From positions 62,001-126,000 of the forward strand of contig CANQKC010000002.1 of NCBI GenBank assembly GCA_947624305.1: a stretch of DNA of 64,000 nucleotides. The letters are read 5' to 3'. This document shows positions 58,553-64,000 of this stretch, piece by piece. Positions within the stretch are counted from its first letter, which is position 1, and every line of letters starts with the position of its first letter. The DNA comes from an uncultured Monoglobus sp. Lineage in GTDB: Bacteria; Bacillota; Clostridia; Monoglobales; Monoglobaceae. The notes below the pieces were generated by a model that saw nothing but the letters and a program-made list of their open reading frames with translations, made no database searches and was not told the DNA's origin. A program made the position numbers and the translations under genes.

Positions 58553-58581
58553 ATTTTATCACATCGCAAAGCGCTTGTCAA
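58553..58581 (-). promoter_or_regulatory. promoter of the XRE gene
   Basis: Minus strand: perfect TTGACA (58576-58581), 17-bp spacer, TAAAAT (58553-58558) with extended TGA. Confidence 0.75.
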
Positions 58582-58588
58582 TACGAAA

Positions 58589-58617
58589 GACAGACTGCCG
58601 TTTTGCGGCAGTCTGTC
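58589..58617 (-). terminator. terminator of the 957-residue SLH gene
   Basis: GACAGACTGCCG and CGGCAGTCTGTC form a 12-bp perfect stem with a 5-nt loop; the following T run is short (three). Confidence 0.65.
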
Positions 58618-58639
58618 TGATTTTACGAAATTTGCGGAA

Positions 58640-61513
58640 TTATTCCTCAACTATCGCAAGGAGCTGAACTTCGCCCTGATAGAGGTAAAGCAGAACCTTG
58701 GCGGGGTTGGAATATGTCACATACGACGAGATCGTGTCAAGCGTGACAAGTCCGTCCGCGGTAACGTCGTTGATCTTGCGAACGCTTCCGGTGTTGTCGT
58801 ATCTCAGGATCGTCGCTCTGTTGAAGCTGAGCGCCGAAATGGTGTACTGGGTCTCGTTGTCGAGATTGTCGCCGTAGTTCGCGATCGTGGGAACAACAAC
58901 CATACCGTCGTTGGAGTTGGACGCGTAAACGCTTCCGTAGATCACGCAGTAATCGGCGGTGAACCACTGACTCGGCGAGTCTTTGCCGGTGTCAACATAA
59001 CCCTGGTTCGACGGATAGAGACGGTTCTTGCTGTCGAATACCGCGTATCCGTATGAATCCTCGCCTATTCTGTAAATATCACCGATTTCGAGGCTGCTCA
59101 TCAAGCCTCTCGAGTTCTCGGAAACTCTTCTGTTTGTCTGTTTTGCGGAGGATCTTGTTACCTCAAATCCCGTGAGGTCATAAATGTACTCTCCGTTCTC
59201 ATAGGTCTGGCCGGGTCTGTCGGAAACTACCATGATGGGCGAATTGTCGTCAACCTCCTGCGCGGACGCGCCGCCGTAAACAACAACCACTCTCGCGGAG
59301 TTGGCCGTTGAAACATCAAACGCCTCAACCTTTGAGTAGGTCCTGTTGTTGCTGAAGTAGCCGCGATCCCTCTTGAAGAAGCTGTCCTGATCCCATCTCT
59401 TTGACTCCTCGGGAACAACGAACACGACCGTTCCGGACTCAACCGTTATGTTGGCGCTTCCGTTGCTCAGTCTGTATCCGGAATAAGTAACGTTAACGTC
59501 GCCGCTCTTCGGGTTCAGTCTGTCATATTTGTAAAGCTGGTTTGAAACCACCTCGTGACCGTTGTTCACGTTCGTCTCGCCCGTTACGGTATAGATGTCA
59601 GTGATCGTGTTGCCGGTCGCGGTGTATTTGATTACCTGCTGAATGTCGGTGCCGTCGCTCGTGCCGGCGTACTGATAGCTCGCGCCGGTATAAAGAGCGT
59701 TCAGGAAGTCGTCGATATTACTGTATGACTGACCGTTTATTCTTGTCGATCTCTTCACATAGTAATCGCCTCTGGTTCCGTTCTGGCCGAGAATTCTGAG
59801 GCTCAGATCCTCAACATTCTGTCCGAACAGGCTGCCGCCCGCGTCATACGCGATGAGATAACCGTAATTGGTGTTGGCGTTCGCCTCGGCACTGTTCCTG
59901 TTATACGCGAAAATGTCGCCGTTGATATCAAGAGCATAGGTTCCGGAGTCCGAAGCCATGGGCTCGTCAATGCGCTTGTTGTTGCCGCGCGCAGCCGCGT
60001 TGGGCATCCACGGCGCAGCCTCCGAGAAGTTGTAAACCTGGCCGTTGACCGTCATATCCTCGCCGCTGTATACCGAAGTTACCGTGCCCGTTACCTTGTC
60101 GGACACAACGACCGCGGTCGCGTAGGACACTCCGCCGTTGTTGGGGTTGCTGGCCGCATAGCAGACAACGTCGCCCGTGGCGATCGAACCGAAGTCGATC
60201 TTCTCGCCGCTCTTTCTGATTATGTTGATGTTCTCTCTGTCGGAGTCAAGATAAAGTCTCGCGTTCTCGCCCTCTCTGGTAACATTATCGGTTATCGAGC
60301 GCTCGGTCGTCATCTTGCTGCTGACATAGTAAACGCTGTAGTCCCAGATGTTAATTATATTGAAGGTACCGGTGTTGTCGGAGTCAAGCAGCGAGATAGT
60401 GCCGACCGCGGGGATCATGCTTGTGTTAAATCTGCTGGAGTCGGCGTTCGCTCCGTAGAGCTTTCCGTTGTAGATAACGATATTGTCGTTCGCGAGGTTC
60501 GCATTTGCAGTGCGCGAATTCGAGTCGGGATAATATCTGATAACGCCGTTTGTCGACTCGTTCGGGTCGATCATGCTCGATTTGAGCTCCAATGTCGTGT
60601 TGTTTGTCTTGATCTCATAGCTGAACAGTGAGCGAACCGGATTGCCCGCCGTGCTCTTCGCGTAGAAGAAATCGATCTGATAGCCGAGCTTGTCCTTGAA
60701 GTCCGCGACATTATCAACCGCGTAGGTGTGGACCTCATAGTTGTTTGTCTCGGGCTCGCGGGCTCTGATCTGTATCTGGTTGTCATGCATTGTGACATCG
60801 GGGTTGTCAAGGCTTGTAACGTCGTTCGCCGAGATGTAGCCGGTGTTCTTTACATAACCGAGATAGTCGCCCAGCAGGGTCTTGTTGGTGAGCATTCCCG
60901 ACTCAACGAGACTGATGTTAAGCGAGTCGTAAAGCATCTGTGCGATGCACGCGCGGCTCGCGGGGCTTCCGACATTGCCCATGTTCTGAGCGTTCTTGAT
61001 TATGGTCATCGTTCTGGCCTGATTGATATAGTCGGTGTACCAAGGCTCCGCGTTTGTGTCAACATACGCGCCGTAGCCGAGTGCGCACACAACCATCTTG
61101 ACCGCCTCTTCATACAGAACGTTGGCGTTGGGCCTGAACGTGTTGTCCTCGGGATAGCCGTTTATTATGCCGTTCCTGTAAGCGGTGTTAATGTTGGGGA
61201 TGGCCCACGAGATCGATGTGTCCGTATCCGAAATATCCGTGAACGGAAGATCAGCCGCGGATGTCGAGCCGACGCTGCCGGCGCCCATAACTCTCATGAG
61301 CATCGCGGTGAACTCGGCGCGGGTAACATCGTTGTCGGGCTTGAACGTGCCGTCCTCATAACCGTTGATAACGCCTAACTGACTGAGCGCCGACACAGCC
61401 TGCGAATATGCCGAAGTCGCGGGAACGTCGCTGAACGCCGCGAAAACGGGAATGCAGGAAACAATCATCATAAGCGCTACAACCAGACAGGTAAGTCTTT
61501 TAATGTTTCTCAT
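58640..61513 (-). CDS. S-layer-homology protein (957 residues), possible S-layer component
   Basis: Signal peptide (MRNIKRLTCLVVALMMIVSC ... FA), then SLH domains at about 28-200 (GYEDGTFKPDNDVTRAEFTAMLMRVMG and GYPEDNTFRPNANVLYEEAVKMVVCALGYG, in outline). The 750-residue body is beta-rich, Asn/Ser/Thr/Tyr-rich and without a catalytic motif. It parallels the 974-residue protein at 44862-47786. Strong GGAGGG ribosome site, own promoter and terminator, and low content of rare codons suggest an abundant surface protein, perhaps a main S-layer subunit. That role is inferred. Confidence 0.82.
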   Translation of the reverse strand: MRNIKRLTCLVVALMMIVSCIPVFAAFSDVPATSAYSQAVSALSQLGVINGYEDGTFKPDNDVTRAEFTAMLMRVMGAGSVGSTSAADLPFTDISDTDTSISWAIPNINTAYRNGIINGYPEDNTFRPNANVLYEEAVKMVVCALGYGAYVDTNAEPWYTDYINQARTMTIIKNAQNMGNVGSPASRACIAQMLYDSLNISLVESGMLTNKTLLGDYLGYVKNTGYISANDVTSLDNPDVTMHDNQIQIRAREPETNNYEVHTYAVDNVADFKDKLGYQIDFFYAKSTAGNPVRSLFSYEIKTNNTTLELKSSMIDPNESTNGVIRYYPDSNSRTANANLANDNIVIYNGKLYGANADSSRFNTSMIPAVGTISLLDSDNTGTFNIINIWDYSVYYVSSKMTTERSITDNVTREGENARLYLDSDRENINIIRKSGEKIDFGSIATGDVVCYAASNPNNGGVSYATAVVVSDKVTGTVTSVYSGEDMTVNGQVYNFSEAAPWMPNAAARGNNKRIDEPMASDSGTYALDINGDIFAYNRNSAEANANTNYGYLIAYDAGGSLFGQNVEDLSLRILGQNGTRGDYYVKRSTRINGQSYSNIDDFLNALYTGASYQYAGTSDGTDIQQVIKYTATGNTITDIYTVTGETNVNNGHEVVSNQLYKYDRLNPKSGDVNVTYSGYRLSNGSANITVESGTVVFVVPEESKRWDQDSFFKRDRGYFSNNRTYSKVEAFDVSTANSARVVVVYGGASAQEVDDNSPIMVVSDRPGQTYENGEYIYDLTGFEVTRSSAKQTNRRVSENSRGLMSSLEIGDIYRIGEDSYGYAVFDSKNRLYPSNQGYVDTGKDSPSQWFTADYCVIYGSVYASNSNDGMVVVPTIANYGDNLDNETQYTISALSFNRATILRYDNTGSVRKINDVTADGLVTLDTISSYVTYSNPAKVLLYLYQGEVQLLAIVEE

Positions 61514-61607
61514 ATTTTACCCTCCATTAAAGATAAATTTATATTATTTTTCTTATGTACAGCGGCCGCCGCCGCGGTAAAAAACACAACTCGCGACCGT
61601 ACAGTTA

Positions 61608-61636
61608 ATAATAACATATTTTTTTCAAAAAGTCAA
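61608..61636 (-). promoter_or_regulatory. promoter of the 957-residue SLH gene
   Basis: Minus strand: TTGACT (61631-61636), 17-bp spacer, TATTAT (61608-61613), then TAACTGTA as in the other SLH promoter; leader about 88 nt. Confidence 0.65.
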
Positions 61637-61686
61637 TACAAAATCAAACAATACATAATTTATTAATTGCATATAAATTATTCCGT

Positions 61687-62928
61687 TTAATTATTTTTTC
61701 TTTTGCGAATAAACGTGCCCGGCTCAAGCTCGATATCCGTTTTAATAAAAACCGTGCTCTGCGGGTGGTTGGCGACCTCGATCTCCGCGCCGTCCGCGTC
61801 GGTCATATACTCTATGGTCTGCTTTGAAAAATCACCGTAGGGGCGCAGGAACTCGACCTCGTCGCCCTTGAAAAATCTGTTTTTCTGAACGACTTCCGCC
61901 ATGCACGTCTTTTTGTCATAGCCTTCGACAACGCCGACCATGTCATAGTCGCGGATATATGAGCTGCTCTCGTAGTGCTGCTCGGTGCCGCCGGGCTTCC
62001 CGAAATAAAATCCGGTGGTGTAGTCGCGGTGGCTGACTTTTTTCACCTCGTCCATAAGGCGCTCGTCAAATTTGTACTCCCCGGGCGCCGCGGCGAAATA
62101 ATCGTCGATCGCCTTTCTGTAGGCCTTGACCACGGTCGCGACATAGAACTCGGACTTGACCCTGCCCTCGATCTTAAAGCTGGACACGCCCGCCTCGACG
62201 AGCTTGTCAACATAGGGAAGCATGCAGAGGTCCTTTGAATTATATATGAAGGTTCCCCTCTCGTTCTCAAACACCGGCATATACTCGCCCGGGCGCTGCT
62301 CCTCCATAAGGAAATATTTCCACCTGCACGGGTGGGCGCAGCCGCCGCGGTTGCCGTCGCGGCCCGCCATATAGTTGCTGAGCAGGCAGCGGCCCGAGTA
62401 TGAAATACACATAGCGCCGTGGACGAACACCTCAAGCTCAAGATCGGGCAGCCTGTCGCGGATCTCTCTGATCTCCTCAAGCGACATCTCTCTGGCGAGA
62501 ATGACGCGGCTCGCGCCCATGTTCCGCCACATCTCGGCACTCTTCCAGTTGACGTTGTTGGCCTGGGTGCTGATATGGATGTCAACGTCCGGCATCAGCT
62601 CGCGGGTCATCGCGAACATGCCGAGGTCGGACAGGATCACCGCGTCGATGTCTGTGCCCTCAAGCTCTTTTAAAAAGCCCTCATATTCGGCTATGTCGCT
62701 GTTGTGAGGGATTATATTGGCCGTAAGATATACCTTTTTGCCGCGCTCGTGGGCGAACTTCACTCCCTCGGCGATCTCCGCGGCAGTGAAATTGTCAGCC
62801 GCGGCCCGCAGCGAAAACTCCTCGCCGCCTATGTAGACCGCGTCCGCGCCGTAGGTTATCGCGGTTTTTAATTTGGAAAGGTTCCCCGCCGGAGCCAGAA
62901 GCTCGGGCTTTTTCGTGATTTTATTCAT
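61687..62928 (-). CDS. U32 peptidase-family protein (TrhP-like tRNA hydroxylation factor)
   Basis: 413 residues. It begins KKPELLAPAGNLSKLKTAITYGADAVYIGG, typical of U32 proteins, with STQANNVNW, HGAMCISYSGRCLLSNY and RDGNRGGCAHPCRWKYFL, the four-cysteine region of this family, and a C-terminal beta domain. U32 relatives such as TrhP act in prephenate-dependent hydroxylation of wobble uridine in tRNA; others were called collagenases. By length it resembles the longer of the two Firmicutes paralogues. AAAGGAAA 8 nt before the ATG at 62928; the longer frame to 63150 runs into the amidase gene and a terminator. It is 61 bp after that gene. Confidence 0.9.
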   Translation of the reverse strand: MNKITKKPELLAPAGNLSKLKTAITYGADAVYIGGEEFSLRAAADNFTAAEIAEGVKFAHERGKKVYLTANIIPHNSDIAEYEGFLKELEGTDIDAVILSDLGMFAMTRELMPDVDIHISTQANNVNWKSAEMWRNMGASRVILAREMSLEEIREIRDRLPDLELEVFVHGAMCISYSGRCLLSNYMAGRDGNRGGCAHPCRWKYFLMEEQRPGEYMPVFENERGTFIYNSKDLCMLPYVDKLVEAGVSSFKIEGRVKSEFYVATVVKAYRKAIDDYFAAAPGEYKFDERLMDEVKKVSHRDYTTGFYFGKPGGTEQHYESSSYIRDYDMVGVVEGYDKKTCMAEVVQKNRFFKGDEVEFLRPYGDFSKQTIEYMTDADGAEIEVANHPQSTVFIKTDIELEPGTFIRKRKNN

Positions 62929-62952
62929 GATATGTTTCCTTTCGATAGTTTT

Positions 62953-62981
62953 AAAAAGGGCACATTTTATGTGCCCTTTAA
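62953..62981 (-). terminator. terminator of the SLH-amidase gene
   Basis: AAAGGGCACAT and ATGTGCCCTTT form an 11-bp perfect stem; T5 follows on the minus strand. It separates the amidase gene from the U32 gene. Confidence 0.85.
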
Positions 62982-62989
62982 TTCTTAAA

Positions 62990-64000
62990 TTAATACGCCA
63001 CGCCCATGTAATCGCAAATTCCGTGGGTAATGCTCTCGGCGTATTTCTGCTGATACGCGCTGTCCGCGAGCTTCGCCGCGTCGTCAGCCGTGTCAATAAA
63101 CGCCGTTTCAACCAGCACCGCGGGCATCGTCGTGTGTCTGATAACCGCAAATCCCGCTTCCTTCACGCCGCGGTTCACCGTGCCGACCGAGCCGATGATG
63201 TAGTTCTGTATCTGCTGGGCAAGCTTCCGGCCCTCGCCGCTGTTGTAATAGCAGTATGTCTCGGTTCCGTTCGAACCGCCGGCGTTGCAGTGGATCGAAA
63301 CGAACAGGCTCGCGCCTATATTGTTGGCAAGGTTGTATCTGTAGGCAAGGCTTGCCGAGGTTGACTCGGTCGAGCAGTTGTCATATATCGAGTTCCTCGT
63401 CATAACAACGTTGAAGCCGTGCGCCTCAAGCAGGGGCTTGACCTTCTCGGAGATGTACCAGGTGATGTCCTGCTCCCTCAGTCCGTTGCCCGTCGCGCCC
63501 GTGTCAACTCCGCTGTAGTTGTGGCCCGGGTCGATAACGATCGTCTTGTTGGGCTGATAAGCCGAGTCCCATACCGGCACGTTCTGCGGAACGCTCTGCG
63601 CGGGCGCCTGAGTCGGCGCGGGAGCTTTTGTGGGCGCCAATGTGGGCGCGGGTGTGGGAGGCGCCGCCGTAGGCTTCGGCGCTTCGGTGGGCTTCGGAAT
63701 CTCCGTCGGCTTTGGCGCCTTTGTGGGCTCCGGAGCCGCCGCGAAAATGTCTTCCTCTGACGATGTGTCCGCGGCCTTCTGCGGCTCCGCAGTGGGATAA
63801 GCCGAATTGTTTGAAAGATCGGCGGCGTCCGTCGCGGTGCCAATCGAGTCGTCAAACTCGCCGCCGTTTATAAAGCTTAACGAATTGTAAATCATCTGAG
63901 CCACAAACGCTCTGTTCGCGTCCTTGCCCACAGCCTTGGTCGTGTCTTGGAGCAGCCCGTATTTTTCGGCGACCGCCAAATAGCCCGAGTACCAATACGG
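62990..64000 (-). CDS. SLH-type N-acetylmuramoyl-L-alanine amidase (5' end outside window)
   Basis: The frame is open to the window edge, so the N-terminus is missing; a TTG at 63979 is only an internal codon. The visible part starts in an SLH domain (YWYSGYLAVAEKYGLLQ ... AFVAQMIYNSLSF), then a long Pro/Thr/Ala linker with repeated APKPTE units (about 63590-63740). A complete Amidase_3 domain follows: IVIDPGHNYSGVD, LREQDITWYISEKV, FVSIHCNAGG and PAVLVETAFID hold the zinc ligands and catalytic Glu. It should cleave stem peptides from glycan while bound to the wall polymer, as a remodelling or separation enzyme. Confidence 0.93.
   Translation of the reverse strand, partial: PYWYSGYLAVAEKYGLLQDTTKAVGKDANRAFVAQMIYNSLSFINGGEFDDSIGTATDAADLSNNSAYPTAEPQKAADTSSEEDIFAAAPEPTKAPKPTEIPKPTEAPKPTAAPPTPAPTLAPTKAPAPTQAPAQSVPQNVPVWDSAYQPNKTIVIDPGHNYSGVDTGATGNGLREQDITWYISEKVKPLLEAHGFNVVMTRNSIYDNCSTESTSASLAYRYNLANNIGASLFVSIHCNAGGSNGTETYCYYNSGEGRKLAQQIQNYIIGSVGTVNRGVKEAGFAVIRHTTMPAVLVETAFIDTADDAAKLADSAYQQKYAESITHGICDYMGVAY

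Noticed and set aside
62929-63150. N-terminal extension of the U32 protein
   Set aside because: The extra 74 residues are Arg-rich, overlap the amidase gene and a terminator, while the ATG at 62928 has a good ribosome site.
1-64000. search for CRISPR arrays, rRNA or prophage genes
   Set aside because: No regularly spaced 25-40-bp direct repeats, no rRNA core sequences and no phage structural or integrase genes were recognised.

Overview
The window looks like chromosomal DNA of an anaerobic, Gram-positive-type member of the Clostridia (Bacillota). Shine-Dalgarno sites are strong, near-consensus sigma-A promoters with 17-bp spacers are frequent, and anaerobic marker families are present: rubredoxin, ferredoxin-type aldo/keto reductases and 2-hydroxyacyl-CoA dehydratase activases. 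Several very large S-layer-homology (SLH) surface proteins, one carrying a pectate-lyase module, suggest a plant-polysaccharide degrader. A pectin-degrading gut lineage such as Monoglobales would fit, but that is a guess from gene content. No rRNA, tRNA, CRISPR array, prophage or complete insertion sequence was seen.

Left part (1-15.7 kb): the edge of an exopolysaccharide locus (glycosyltransferase plus nucleotidyltransferase-fold protein); a DUF2752/TM2 membrane pair; a divergent orphan PhoR/WalK-type histidine kinase followed by a solute-binding-like lipoprotein; an ECF-type sigma factor with an overlapping DUF4367 anti-sigma-like gene; then a glycoside block with a 1,673-residue GH3 enzyme ending in a rhodanese domain, a divergent AraC regulator and two ferredoxin-tailed aldo/keto reductases.

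Middle (15.7-35.3 kb): intergenic stretches filled with mosaic repeats (heptad GATTAG-type arrays, palindromic GC-rich modules) flank an AT-rich secreted protein with a small peptide gene and a candidate small RNA. Then come a DUF308 membrane protein; murA with a WalJ/YycJ-type hydrolase; an Amidase_3 gene; a phosphodiester glycosidase whose promoter carries three perfect WalR-type hexamers; a TetR-MMPL-surface protein locus with an obvious operator; rubredoxin; a methyltransferase-STAS fusion; an XRE regulator remnant cut by a repeat; and an AAA/DUF4143 ATPase.

Right part (35.3-64 kb): phosphoglucomutase, an unknown lipoprotein, a Fic-YcdB pair, a four-gene CoA-dehydratase-activase-like operon, then about 17 kb of SLH proteins (974, 1,980, 1,348 and 957 residues) with an XRE regulator, a U32 peptidase-family protein and the 3' part of an SLH-amidase.

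The common thread is the cell envelope: surface-layer anchoring, peptidoglycan synthesis and hydrolysis, envelope sensing, and WalR-like boxes near several of these genes. The most interesting candidates are the WalR-like box set, the GH3-rhodanese fusion, the methyltransferase-STAS fusion, the 144-nt inverted-repeat element at 15.8 kb and the promoter-hairpin-short-ORF unit at 18.8-19.05 kb.
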